DNA from: VRUE01 sp963837735
GTDB taxonomy: Bacteria; Actinomycetota; Thermoleophilia; Solirubrobacterales; 70-9
Length of the DNA: 64,000 nucleotides
Assembly (NCBI GenBank): GCA_963837735.1
Contig: CAWIOM010000016.1
Span: 1-64,000 of the forward strand
Direction: 5' to 3'
Within the stretch, counting starts at the first letter, position 1, and each line of letters starts with the position of its first letter. Positions 35,701 to 44,815 of the stretch are shown here, in pieces. The translations under genes and the position numbers were made by a program. The notes beneath the pieces are model-generated. The model had not been told where the DNA came from and made no database searches. It saw only the letters and a list, made by a program, of their open reading frames with translations.

Positions 35701-37390
35701 AGACGATCCGCGGCCGCAGCTCGGCGAAGCGGTCGGACGGGATAGCGCCCGTCGAGCATGTCGAGGACGTTCTCGAGCTGCTCGCGGGAAAGGTCGTGGA
35801 AGGGCTCGGATGAGGTGACGAGCTGCTCGACCTCGTCGACCTTCCACTCGTCGAGCGCCGCCATCGAGACCAGGTGCTGGGCGAGCACGTCGAGTGGGTT
35901 CTGGGGGATGACCGTCTCCTCGATCTCTCCCGCGCGCATGCGCTTTGCGACGACCGCGCACTCGAGCAGGTCGGCGCGGAACTTGGGGAAGATCCGCCCC
36001 CGCGAGACCTCGCCCAGCGAGTGCCCGGCGCGCCCCACGCGCTGCAACCCACGGCTCACGGACTTCGGCGACTCGACCTGGATCACGAGGTCCACGGCCC
36101 CCATGTCGATGCCGAGCTCCAGCGAGGAGGTCGCAACCAGGCAGGGCAGCCGCCCTGACTTGAGCATCTCCTCGACCACGAGCCGCTCCTCGTGCGACAA
36201 CGACCCGTGATGCGCCCGGGCGATCTCGCACCGGCTCAGCGTCCCCGGGGGAAGAGTGGCCGGCGTGCTCGGTTGCCGGGAGCTCGCCGGGGGTCGATTC
36301 GCCGTTGGCCAGCTCGTTCAAGCGTTTCGCGAGGCGCTCTGCAGCTCTCCTCGCGTTGACGAAGATGATCGTCGAGGTGTGTTCCTGGACGAGCTCGAGC
36401 AGCTTCGGGTAGATCGCGGGCCAGATCGAACGGACGTGGGCCAGGGGCTCGCCCTCGGCCGGCACGCCCTCGGAGTTGGGGAAGTTCGGCGCCCCCGGCT
36501 CCGCCATGTCCTCGACCGGCACGACGATCTCGAGGTCGAGCTCCTTGGCGACCCCCGCGTCGACGATCTCACACTCCCGCTTGGGACCGACCAGAAACTT
36601 CGCTATCCGCTCCAACGGCCGCTGCGTAGCGGACAGTCCGATCCTCTGGACGCCCCGGTGCCTCGGAGCTGCCGTGGCGGAGGAGGGGGTCGAGGACAGC
36701 TCGGCCCGCAGCGCCCCCCCTCCATCCCCGTCAGGACCCGCCGCCGCGGGCTGGCCCTGACCAGATGGTCGAGCCTCTCCAGCGTCAAGCGCAAGGTGGC
36801 GATCCCCTCTTGGACTGGGCGACCGCGTGGATCTCGTCGACGATCACCACCTCGGTGGTGGCGAAGATCTCGCGCACGGAGGAGGAGAGCATCAGGTAGA
36901 GCGACTCGGGGGTGGTGATGAGGATGTCGGGCGGGCTTTTCTTCATCGCCCGGCGCTCGGACTGCGGCGTGTCCCCCGTCCTCAGCCCGACCGAAATGTC
37001 CGCCCCGATCCCCTTCAGCGGCGCCCGCAGGTTGCGCTCGATGTCATACGAGAGCGCCTTCAGCGGCGACACGTAGACCAACCGCACGCCCGGCCGGCGG
37101 GCCGATTTCCTCGCCGTATCAGAGGTTTTCGGCCCGTCGGCGGGTGTTGGAGAGCGGGAGAGGCGGTCGATTCCCCAGAGGAAGCTGGCGAGGGTCTTGC
37201 CGGAGCCGGTCGGGGCGCAGATCAGCGTGTGGGCGCCGCTCGAGATCGCCTTCCAGCCACCCACCTGGGCCGGCGTCGGCCCCTCGAAGGAGGCCTCGAA
37301 CCAGCGGCGGACGGGCGCGCTGAATGGCGCCAATGGGTCAGATTCGTGGGTCGATTTCGAACCGGTGCTCAACCCACCGATCTTACGCAT
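32764..37390 (-). CDS. lhr: Lhr-type ATP-dependent DNA helicase (four frameshifts)
   Basis: Five minus-strand pieces join to one protein of about 1540 residues. Walker A is APTGSGKT, motif II DEIH, motif III ATQR region, and motif VI GLQRVGRAGH, preceded by SSLELGIDMGAVDLV. The long Lhr-specific winged-helix/beta-barrel core follows (GPFPTAQAAARYGI, FGGRVHSAWGLALG). The frame breaks are near 36798, 36250 (an extra C in a C run), 35742 and 33127; correcting each by one base restores family sequence. Lhr is a 3'-5' ssDNA translocase linked to DNA repair. The start at ATG 37390 is chosen because the conserved part begins soon after; ATG/GTG codons further upstream are possible. Confidence 0.88.
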
Positions 37391-37528
37391 CGACTCGAAT
37401 GCGCGCAGCGCATCAGGTTTGGCATGCATCACATGGCGAACCTGATGCGCTACCCGGACCCCCACTCCCTACGCCGCGCAACGCGCGCCGGACCGCCTGC
37501 TGAGCAGGGCACGAGGTTGCGTGGGGAC

Positions 37529-37669
37529 GGCCGTGGTCCGCCTGACCGGGAATGTCGCGAAGCGGCGGAAATGCAATCCGATATCTTGCGCGGCGATAGC
37601 CGCGCTCAATCCCTGGGAGCTAAGCGCGAAGCGCGTGCGACCAAATTCCCGGGCAGGCGGACCACGGCC
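37529..37669. repeat. Nested inverted-repeat element upstream of lhr
   Basis: The arms ggccgtggtccgcctgaccg... at 37529-37553 and 37645-37669 are complementary over 25 bases with one mismatch. A further gtcgc/gcgac pairing lies just inside. Within the 91-base interior a perfect hairpin gcgcggc-gata-gccgcgc lies at 37588-37605. The element fills most of the space between the glycoside hydrolase stop (37704) and the lhr start region. It could be a structured leader RNA, a bidirectional terminator or a small palindromic repeat element. Confidence 0.65.
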
Positions 37670-37703
37670 TTCCTCCCACCGCCGCCCGCGCAGAGGCAGC
37701 GGC

Positions 37704-38867
37704 TCAGCCCGCGCGGCCGCCGGCGAACTTCACGTAGGCCTTCCAGGAGGGCCTGGCGATGAAGCCGGGGCCGAAGAGACCGGAGCCGTCGCAGAAGTTG
37801 CAGGCCCCGGGACGGTCGTCGACCGAGAACCAGAAGACCTGCTTGATCCGCCACTTCGCCTGGTGCGCCTTGAGCAGCCGGAAGGCGCCCTTGAGCTGGG
37901 TCGCCTGGCCGCTCGGCCCCTTCTCGAAGTGGTTGTGGCCGTTGCTCGCCTGGGGGTGGCCCGCGCTCCAGCCGAGCTCGGTGATCCAGAGGCCGACGCC
38001 GGGGTCGTGCGCCTTCTTGAGCACGGCGCGCAGTTCTTCGATGTGGCCGGCGATGTCCTGGTACTTGTAGGTGTACGGGTGCAGGGCGACGCCGTCGAAC
38101 TTCGACTTGATTCCCGGCGTCCTCCTGTAGAGCTGTTCGATGAAGTCCGTGGCGAAGTACGCCTGCGGCGGCCTGCGCCTGTATTCGGCTTCCTTGGGGG
38201 CGGCGAAGAGGCCGGCGAGAACGATCTTCGCGCCGTGATCGATGCCCTTGATGACCGGGCTGGAGAGCTTGACCAGCTTCCCGTATTCGGCCGGGTTGGG
38301 CCGCGCCACGAAGTATTTGAAGTTCGGCTCGTTCCAGAGCTGCCAGACCCGGATCGGGCGGTAGGGAACAGCCGGGTTGGCCGCCCAGAAGCCACCGTTG
38401 GGCCCGTAGCGACGGACGGCTTCGGTGAGGAAGGCCTTCCATCCCGACTTCTGCGTGCCGTTCCTGACCGGCAGGTTTCGGGGCGCCCTGACGTGGGCCG
38501 CCCCGTTGACGACCACGGACTTCACCGCCCAGCTCGGCGCCCCGGTGAGGAAGGGCAGGACTTCGATCCCGGCGGTTGCCGCGCCGCCGACCAGCTCATC
38601 GGTCCCGTTCCAGTTGAACGGCGCGCCCCGGTCGGCCTCCACGGCGCCCCATTCGATCGGGATTCGGATGCTGTCGACCCCGCCCCGCTCGAGGCGCTGG
38701 AACTGTTCGGCGCTCGGCGTCGCCTGCGGGGCGACGCCCCAGAAGTTGCCCGGCAGGGCGCCGGCGCTCGCGGCGAGCGAGCCGGAGACGGCGACGGCGC
38801 CCAGAATCGCGACCGTAGCGGTCCACGCACGTACCCTCCCACGGGGGCCCCTGCCCGTCTGCGACAC
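37704..38867 (-). CDS. Secreted clan GH-A glycoside hydrolase (cellulase-like)
   Basis: GTG 38867 starts a 387-residue protein. A signal peptide runs to about residue 37 (ATVAILGAVAVSGSLAASAGA). The TIM-barrel then shows VDSIRIPIEWGAVEA, the acid/base Glu in VWQLWNEPNFKYF, VALHPYTYKY, and the nucleophile Glu in GLWITELGWSAG, the two-Glu pattern of GH5/GH39-type clan A. The C-terminal FWFSVDDRPGACNFC has a Cys pair. It acts outside the membrane on a glycan not readable from sequence. It is three bases behind the membrane-anchored protein gene and next to the polysaccharide locus, so trimming or turnover of that glycan is a reasonable inference. Confidence 0.82.
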   Translation of the reverse strand: MSQTGRGPRGRVRAWTATVAILGAVAVSGSLAASAGALPGNFWGVAPQATPSAEQFQRLERGGVDSIRIPIEWGAVEADRGAPFNWNGTDELVGGAATAGIEVLPFLTGAPSWAVKSVVVNGAAHVRAPRNLPVRNGTQKSGWKAFLTEAVRRYGPNGGFWAANPAVPYRPIRVWQLWNEPNFKYFVARPNPAEYGKLVKLSSPVIKGIDHGAKIVLAGLFAAPKEAEYRRRPPQAYFATDFIEQLYRRTPGIKSKFDGVALHPYTYKYQDIAGHIEELRAVLKKAHDPGVGLWITELGWSAGHPQASNGHNHFEKGPSGQATQLKGAFRLLKAHQAKWRIKQVFWFSVDDRPGACNFCDGSGLFGPGFIARPSWKAYVKFAGGRAG

Positions 38868-38870
38868 GGG

Positions 38871-39437
38871 CTAGCCGGCCTTCGTCGAGAGCGAGGGGGG
38901 GCCGGAGCCGTCACGCTGGCGACGCTGGCGAATCATCACGGCGGCGATCGATATCGCGGCGAGCACGAGGATCCCGATCAGGATCGGGACGAGGGGCGAG
39001 GAGCCGCCGCCATCTTCGGGGGCGGCTTCGGACTTGGCGATCGGGGTGGCCGGCTGCAGGCCCGCCTTCTCCGGGGTGGATGCGCCCCCGCCTGGGTTAC
39101 CCTGCCCCGAACCGCCGTCGTTGCCCGCGGTCGCCGCGCCGCCACCTTCCGAAGATTGAGATTCTTCCGTGTACGAACTTTCATCCGAGCCCGAACCGGC
39201 GTTCGACGGCGCTTCGGCGCCGCCGTTCTTGGACGAATCGGACGACTTCGCGACCTGTTCCTTATGGGACTGCCCGGACCCTTCGGGCTTAGGAAGGCCG
39301 GTTTCGTACTCGACTCCGCTCGAGTCGGCGTGAGCCGCGACCGGAAGGCAGGCCAATGCCAGCAGAGCAAGCACTGACGAGAGCAAGAGAGCGGAGCGGC
39401 CCGAGCCGCGGCTCGCCCGATGGCGAATCGAGTCCAT
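38871..39437 (-). CDS. Small exported, membrane-anchored low-complexity protein
   Basis: ATG 39437 gives 188 residues. They comprise a signal peptide (RSALLLSSVLALLALACLPV, cleavage after AHA), a Ser/Gly/Glu-rich disordered region of about 100 residues, one transmembrane helix (PLVPILIGILVLAAISIAAV) and a short basic tail RQRRQRDG. The layout is that of a type I membrane protein with an extracytoplasmic linker. No family is recognised. It is directly followed by the glycoside hydrolase (three-base gap), so the pair is an operon. Its 5' end overlaps the 5' end of the divergent ligase-like gene by 82 bases. Confidence 0.7.
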   Translation of the reverse strand: MDSIRHRASRGSGRSALLLSSVLALLALACLPVAAHADSSGVEYETGLPKPEGSGQSHKEQVAKSSDSSKNGGAEAPSNAGSGSDESSYTEESQSSEGGGAATAGNDGGSGQGNPGGGASTPEKAGLQPATPIAKSEAAPEDGGGSSPLVPILIGILVLAAISIAAVMIRQRRQRDGSGPPSLSTKAG

Positions 39438-41371
39438 GGCGCGCAAGGTTAGAGCAATCGGCGGCGCTGTTCGCACCGATTGCGCTGCTGGTAGGCCTCG
39501 GCTTGAGCGGCGGCGGTTTCGATGTGACCAGCCGTCACATCGCCGGCCTCGCCGTGTGGCTCGTGGTCGTCGGCCTACTGGTCCTGGGCGCCGGCTCGCG
39601 CGCCCGGCTGGGCTGGCCGCTGCAGGCGGTCGCGGGGCTGTTCGGCTGTTTTGCACTCCTGTCTGCAATTTCGTCCCTCTGGTCGGGCTCAGTCGAACTG
39701 AGCGTGATCGAGGCGGATCGAGTGCTGGTCTATCTCGCCTTCTTCCTTGCCGCATTCCTTATCGCCCAAACCGACGAGAGGCGCCAACGTTTCGCTGAAG
39801 GCATTGCAACAGGCGTGACGATCGTCGTCCTGCTCGGCCTCGCGAGCCGCCTGCTCCCCCACGTCCTCGATGTCTCGACAGCGCTCGGCGCCGGCCCCCG
39901 CCTGCGGTATCCGCTCGGCTACTGGAACGCCAACGGGGCGATGTGCGGGATCGCCGTGGCGATGCTGCTCTGGCTGACTCGCAACTCGCGCTGGACGGGG
40001 CTGCGCTGGGCATCGATGGCGGCGATGCCGGCGGTCGGCCTGACTCTCTACTTCACCTACTCCCGCGGCGGCGTGCTCTCCCTGGCGATCGGCGCCCTCT
40101 GCCTCCTCGCTCTCTCCCGCGATCGGCTCTGGCTGCTGGCGACCCTGGCGATCGCCGGGCTCGGGGCGCTGCCGGCGCTGCTCGCGGTCCCGGGCTACGA
40201 GAGCCTCGCCGACGCCGTCAATTCCCAGACATCGGTCGACCAGGGCGTCTCGGTGCTGCTCATCCTGCTCGCCGGGACGGCGATCTCGGTGGCGCTGTTC
40301 GCGCTCCTCAGGAGGCTGGAGGAGCGCGGCGGGAGCGCCACCCGACGCGCCGTCGAGCTCTCCCGCGAACCGAGGGTGCTGAAGGGCGTCGGGCTCGCCC
40401 TTGCGGCGGTCGCGATCGTCGCCGCGGTCGCCTTCGGCCCCCGGGCCTGGGACTCGTTCTCGAGCTCCGACCTCGCCTTCCCCTCCGATCCCGCCCAGCA
40501 CTTCTCCGACTTCTCGAGCGCCGGCCGCCACGACTTCTGGCGCGTTGCGATCGACGCCTTCGACGAAAAGCCGCTCTTCGGCCACGGCGCCGGGACCTAC
40601 GAGTTCTCCTGGGACCAGCTGCGCTCGATCGACCTGACCGTGATCGACGCCCACTCGCTCTATCTGGAGGCCTTCGCCGAGCTCGGCTTGCTCGGCGGTC
40701 TGCTGGTCCTGGGCCTGGTCGGGACGATCCTCTGGGTGGGGATATCGGCCTGGCGCGCCGCCTCCGGCGAGCGCCGCGAGGCGTATGCAGCGCTGTTCGC
40801 GGCGCTGCTCGTCTTCGCGATCGCCGCCGGCTTCGACTGGTTCTGGGAAATCGCCGGCCTCGGGGCGGTCTTCTGCCTGGCGGCCGGCGCCCTCGTCGCG
40901 GCCCGCTGCGAGCAGCTCTCCCCGGAGGAGGACGGGCATCGCAGGCAGCGCTTCGGCCTGACGGTCGGCGGCGTGGCGCTGGCCTGGGTCGCGGCGATCG
41001 CGCTGATCGGGCCGCTGCTCGTCGACCGCGAGATCGAGGCCAGCCAGCGGGCGGTCGCCGACGACGACATCGCCGGTGCCGTCGACCACGCCGACACGGC
41101 GCGCTCGATAGAGCCCTGGGCGGCATCGCCGTACCTGCAGCTCGGGCTGATCGCCGAGCGGCGCGGCGAATACGACCTCGCCGCCGAACGGCTGAGCCAG
41201 GCGATCGACCGCGAGGACGGCAACTGGGAGCTCTACGCCCTGCGCGCCAGGGCGGAGACGGAGGGCGGCGACACCGCGGCCGCCCGCACGGACCTCGAAC
41301 GGGCGCGCGAGCTGAACCCGCTGGCACCGGAGCTCAGGCAGCTCGAAGAGCAGCTGAAGGCAGCCGAATGA
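39356..41371 (+). CDS. O-antigen ligase/Wzy-like polymerase with C-terminal TPR region
   Basis: The 671-residue protein has about ten to twelve transmembrane helices and a large extracytoplasmic loop. That loop carries the Wzy_C pattern GRHDFWRVAIDAFDEKPLFGHGAGTYE, then DAHSLYLEAFAELGLLG, the motif set of the O-antigen ligase family. Residues of about 560-671 form TPR-like helical repeats (AAERLSQAIDREDGNWELYALRA). It would polymerise or transfer lipid-linked glycans at the outer face of the membrane. ATG 39356 is the only good start I see before the first helix, although it overlaps the divergent gene. The stop overlaps the next ATG (ATGA). Confidence 0.88.
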   Translation: MPAEQALTRARERSGPSRGSPDGESSPWRARLEQSAALFAPIALLVGLGLSGGGFDVTSRHIAGLAVWLVVVGLLVLGAGSRARLGWPLQAVAGLFGCFALLSAISSLWSGSVELSVIEADRVLVYLAFFLAAFLIAQTDERRQRFAEGIATGVTIVVLLGLASRLLPHVLDVSTALGAGPRLRYPLGYWNANGAMCGIAVAMLLWLTRNSRWTGLRWASMAAMPAVGLTLYFTYSRGGVLSLAIGALCLLALSRDRLWLLATLAIAGLGALPALLAVPGYESLADAVNSQTSVDQGVSVLLILLAGTAISVALFALLRRLEERGGSATRRAVELSREPRVLKGVGLALAAVAIVAAVAFGPRAWDSFSSSDLAFPSDPAQHFSDFSSAGRHDFWRVAIDAFDEKPLFGHGAGTYEFSWDQLRSIDLTVIDAHSLYLEAFAELGLLGGLLVLGLVGTILWVGISAWRAASGERREAYAALFAALLVFAIAAGFDWFWEIAGLGAVFCLAAGALVAARCEQLSPEEDGHRRQRFGLTVGGVALAWVAAIALIGPLLVDREIEASQRAVADDDIAGAVDHADTARSIEPWAASPYLQLGLIAERRGEYDLAAERLSQAIDREDGNWELYALRARAETEGGDTAAARTDLERARELNPLAPELRQLEEQLKAAE

Positions 41372-42834
41372 CCCAGAAGGCGAAGGAAAAGCCGGCCGCC
41401 GAGGCGGCGAGGGAGGAGGGCCCCGCGGGAATCGTCGACAGCGCCGAGAGCTCGCGCCAGCGCGGCGCCCAGCTGCGGCGGCTGCTTGCCAGCGGCGACT
41501 GGCTGGCGATGGTCGCGTCGCTCTGCATCGCGACCGCGGCGACCTCCAGCGCCAACGTCGCGACCCTGTTCTGGGCGGTGCTGTTCAGCCCCGTCTGGGT
41601 GCTGGTCGTGAAGCTGCACGGCCTCTATGACCACGACCACCGCCGGATCCGCCACAGCACCCTCGACGAGCTGCCGGCGCTGGTCTCGGCCAGCGCCCTC
41701 GGCACGCTGGCGCTCGACGGGCTGCTGGGCCTGACCCCGCCGGGCGCGCTGACCTCGAACACGGCGATCCTGGTCGGCCTGCTCGTCCTCGCCGGCAGCT
41801 TCACCTCGCGCGCCGCGATCCGCTTCTGCTGGCACCGCCTGACGGCGATCTCGGTCGGCCTCGTGATCGGCCCCGGCGACGTCGCCGATCGCATTGCGCG
41901 GCGGATCGCCACCCACCCCGAGGCGCGCCTGCAACTGGCCGGCTACCTCGGCCCCCCCGGCCCGGCGCCGGGCGCCCCGACCGGGCTCGCGCGGCTCGGC
42001 GCGATCGACGAGATCGCCCGTGTCGCCCAGGAGCAGGGCATCGAGCGGGTGATCGTCACCGAGCAGTTGGACCTCGGCGAGGCGGACGCGGAGCGGCTGA
42101 TCGAGGAGTGCAAGATCGCCGGCCTCGGCCTCACCTTTCTGCCCCGGCACTACGGGCTGCTGGGGCCCGGGATCGAGCTCAACCGCCTCGCCGAGCTGCC
42201 GGTCCTCGACTTCCGCTTCTCCGACCCGCCGCGCTCGACGATCGCGATGAAGCGGGCGATGGACATCGTCGTCTCCGCCCTGCTGCTCGTCGTGCTCTCG
42301 CCGGTGCTGCTGGCGAGCTCGATCCTGATCCTGCTCGACACCGGCCGGCCCGTCCTCTTCCGCCAACGGCGCGCGGGCAAGGAGGGCAGGCCGTTCACGA
42401 TGCTGAAGTTCAGGACGATGGTCGCCGACGCCGAGGAGCGCCTCGGCGAGCTGGTCGACCTCGAGAAGCTGAAGGAGCCGGCCTTCAAGATCCCCGACGA
42501 CCCGCGGGTGACGGGCGCCGGCCGGATCCTGCGCCGGACCAGCATCGACGAGCTGCCGCAGCTGATCAACGTCCTCCGCGGCTCGATGTCGCTGGTCGGC
42601 CCGCGCCCGGAGGAGGAGGCGGTCGTCGCCCTCTACGACGAGCGCCAGCGGGCCCGGCTCGGGGTGAAGCCGGGGGTCACCGGCCCGATGCAGGTGTACG
42701 GGCGCAGCGACCTCACCTTCGAGGAGCGCCTGGCGATGGATCGCGACTACCTCGACAACCTCTCGATCGTCACCGACCTGGCGATCCTGATCAGGACGCC
42801 GGGCGCGATCGTGCGCGGCGACGGCGCCTACTGA
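41368..42834 (+). CDS. Polyprenyl-phosphate glycosylphosphotransferase (WbaP/ExoY-like)
   Basis: The 488-residue protein has an N-terminal set of four to five membrane helices and a CoA-binding-like Rossmann region (GLVIGPGDVADRIA). It then has the bacterial sugar transferase domain: KRAMDIVVSALLLVVLSPVLL, LFRQRRAGKEGRPFTMLKFRTM, RRTSIDELPQLINVLRGSMS and VGPRPEEE. It moves a hexose-1-phosphate to undecaprenyl phosphate and so starts glycan assembly. It is translationally coupled to the ligase-like gene by an ATGA overlap. Confidence 0.94.
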   Translation: MTQKAKEKPAAEAAREEGPAGIVDSAESSRQRGAQLRRLLASGDWLAMVASLCIATAATSSANVATLFWAVLFSPVWVLVVKLHGLYDHDHRRIRHSTLDELPALVSASALGTLALDGLLGLTPPGALTSNTAILVGLLVLAGSFTSRAAIRFCWHRLTAISVGLVIGPGDVADRIARRIATHPEARLQLAGYLGPPGPAPGAPTGLARLGAIDEIARVAQEQGIERVIVTEQLDLGEADAERLIEECKIAGLGLTFLPRHYGLLGPGIELNRLAELPVLDFRFSDPPRSTIAMKRAMDIVVSALLLVVLSPVLLASSILILLDTGRPVLFRQRRAGKEGRPFTMLKFRTMVADAEERLGELVDLEKLKEPAFKIPDDPRVTGAGRILRRTSIDELPQLINVLRGSMSLVGPRPEEEAVVALYDERQRARLGVKPGVTGPMQVYGRSDLTFEERLAMDRDYLDNLSIVTDLAILIRTPGAIVRGDGAY

Positions 42835-42867
42835 GCGGCCCCCAGAGCTGCCGCTATCCTCGCCGCA

Positions 42868-43938
42868 ATGACGTCCGATCGCGACAACGGGCTCGCCGTC
42901 GAGGCGCCGAACCCGGACCAGACGATCCTCGTCGCCGGCGGCGCCGGCTACATCGGCTGCGTGCTCGTCCCGCGCCTGCTCGAGCGCGGCTACGGGGTGC
43001 GACTGCTCGACCGCCTCTACTTCGGCGAGGAGCCGCTCGCCGAATTCCGCGACCGGATCGAGTTCGTGATGGCCGACGTCCGCGAGATCCCGGAGTCCGC
43101 CCTCGACGGCATCGACGGGGTGATCAACCTCTCCGGCCTCAGCAACGACCCGACCGCCGAGTTCAACCCGGAGGCCAACTGGGAGATGAATGCGATCGCC
43201 ACCGAGACGCTGGGACGGCGCTGCGTCGAGCGGGACGTCGAGCGCTACGTGTTCGCCTCCTCGTGCTCGCTGTACGACGGCCTGCCGCCGGGCATGCACT
43301 CCGAGGAGGCGCCAATCGAGCCGCGGGCCGCCTACGCAACCTCGAAGCGCTACGGCGAGGAAAAGCTGATCGAGATGGCCGGCGAGGGCCTCTGCCCGGT
43401 GATGCTCCGCAACGGCACGGTCTACGGCTGGAGCCCGCGGATGCGCTACGACCTCGTCGTCAACACCTTCGTCAAGGACGCGCTGCTCTCCGGCGCCCTC
43501 AACCTGCACGGCGGCGGCTGGATGTGGCGGCCGCTGGTCGACGTCCAGGACTGCGCCGACGCGATGATCGCGGCCTACGAGGCGCCGGCCGAGAAGGTCC
43601 GCGGCGAGATCTTCAACGTCGTCCACTCGAACTACCAGATCCGCGAGCTGGCGATGATCGTCGCCGGCTCCGTGCAGTTGACCGGGCGCAAGGTGGAGCT
43701 GACCGAGGCGCCGGCGCCGAAGCTCTCGCGCGACTACGAGTGCACGAACGCGAAGCTCTCCTCGACGCTCGGGATCGTCCCGCGCCGCTCAGTGCTGGAG
43801 GCGGTGACGGAGATGCTCGAGCAGCTCGAGGGCACGGACCCGGCGCAGCTCACCGACCCCCACCACTACAACATCCGCTGGCTCGAACTCCTCTGCGAGG
43901 TGCGTCCGGCGCTGGATTCCTTCCCCGCCGTCCTGTGA
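42868..43938 (+). CDS. NAD-dependent sugar epimerase/dehydratase (extended SDR)
   Basis: The 356-residue protein has VAGGAGYIGCVLVPRLL near residue 25, INLSGLSNDPT, SSCSLYDG with the catalytic Ser, and YATSKRYGEE giving the Tyr-x-x-x-Lys pair. The C-terminal half reads PRRSVLEAVTEML. It acts on a nucleotide sugar; the exact reaction is not determined. It overlaps the following RmlD-like gene by GTGA, and RmlC follows, so the three should supply one modified deoxysugar. Confidence 0.88.
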   Translation: MTSDRDNGLAVEAPNPDQTILVAGGAGYIGCVLVPRLLERGYGVRLLDRLYFGEEPLAEFRDRIEFVMADVREIPESALDGIDGVINLSGLSNDPTAEFNPEANWEMNAIATETLGRRCVERDVERYVFASSCSLYDGLPPGMHSEEAPIEPRAAYATSKRYGEEKLIEMAGEGLCPVMLRNGTVYGWSPRMRYDLVVNTFVKDALLSGALNLHGGGWMWRPLVDVQDCADAMIAAYEAPAEKVRGEIFNVVHSNYQIRELAMIVAGSVQLTGRKVELTEAPAPKLSRDYECTNAKLSSTLGIVPRRSVLEAVTEMLEQLEGTDPAQLTDPHHYNIRWLELLCEVRPALDSFPAVL

Positions 43939-44798
43939 GGGCGCTGATCACGGGCGGGGCGGGCCAGCTCGGCCACGACCTGACCGAGCTGCTCGGCCCG
44001 GACCGGGCCTTCCCGCGCACCCATGCCGAGCTCGACATCTCCGACCCGTCCGCGATCGAGCGGGCCGTCGCCGAGGTCGAGCCCGACGTCATCTTCAACT
44101 GCGCTGCCTTCCATAACGTCGACGAATGCGAGACCGAGCGCCAGCCCGCCTGGCGGATCAACGTCGAGGCGGTCCGCAACCTCGCCGCCGCCGGCCCCAA
44201 GCTCGTCCACCTCTCGACCAACTACGTCTTCGACGGCGAGGCCGCCGAGCCGTACCCGGAGGAACACGCCCCCTCGCCACAATCGATCTACGCGCTGACC
44301 AAGCTGGCCGGCGAGTACGCGGCGCTCGCCTACGGAGACGCGGCGCTCGTCGTCCGCGGCGCCGGCCTCTACGGGACCCAGGGAAACGCCTCCAAGGGCG
44401 GCAACTTCGTGCAGCGGATCATCGCCGCCGCCGAGAAGCACGGCAAGCTCGCGGTGGTCGCCGACCAGCGCCTACAGCCGACCTTCACCGCCGACCTGGC
44501 GAGGGCGCTGCTGGAGGCGGTCGAGGCTGAGGCCGAGGGCGTTCTTCACCTGACCGCCGGCGGCGAGTGCTCGTGGCACGAGTACACCGAGACGATCATG
44601 GAGCTGGCCGGAATCGACGTGCCCGTCGAGGCGACGGCGACGTCGGTGTCCAAGGGAGGCGCGGCGCGACCGCTGAACGGGGTGCTCGCCCGGCCCCGCG
44701 CCGACTCGCTCGGCCTGACGCCGCTGCGCCACTGGCGTGAGGCGCTCGAGGACTACATGATCAAGGCAAAATTGAGGGCCGGCGCCCAAGGCGACTGA
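43935..44798 (+). CDS. RmlD-like dTDP-4-dehydrorhamnose reductase family protein
   Basis: GTG 43935 begins RALITGGAGQLGHDLTELLG. The 287-residue chain keeps DVIFNCAAFHNVDECE, HLSTNYVFDG and IYALTKLAGEYAA (catalytic Tyr and Lys), the order seen in RmlD. One difference from the copy at 53158-54008 is a FHNVD where RmlD usually has YTAVD or WTDVD. It reduces a 4-keto sugar nucleotide. The window encodes a second, more typical RmlD in the rmlA-rmlD-rmlB operon, so this copy may serve a different sugar. It is coupled to the SDR gene upstream. Confidence 0.85.
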   Translation: MRALITGGAGQLGHDLTELLGPDRAFPRTHAELDISDPSAIERAVAEVEPDVIFNCAAFHNVDECETERQPAWRINVEAVRNLAAAGPKLVHLSTNYVFDGEAAEPYPEEHAPSPQSIYALTKLAGEYAALAYGDAALVVRGAGLYGTQGNASKGGNFVQRIIAAAEKHGKLAVVADQRLQPTFTADLARALLEAVEAEAEGVLHLTAGGECSWHEYTETIMELAGIDVPVEATATSVSKGGAARPLNGVLARPRADSLGLTPLRHWREALEDYMIKAKLRAGAQGD

Positions 44799-44815
44799 GA
44801 AAGACGAGGTAGACG

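Noticed and set aside
33095..35818. 907-codon open frame on the plus strand
   Set aside because: It is antisense to lhr, which has clear helicase motifs. The plus-strand translation is a compositional shadow in GC-rich DNA.
39943..42834. 963-codon open frame on the plus strand
   Set aside because: Only the part from 41368 (glycosylphosphotransferase) is a gene; the first part is an alternate frame of the ligase-like gene.
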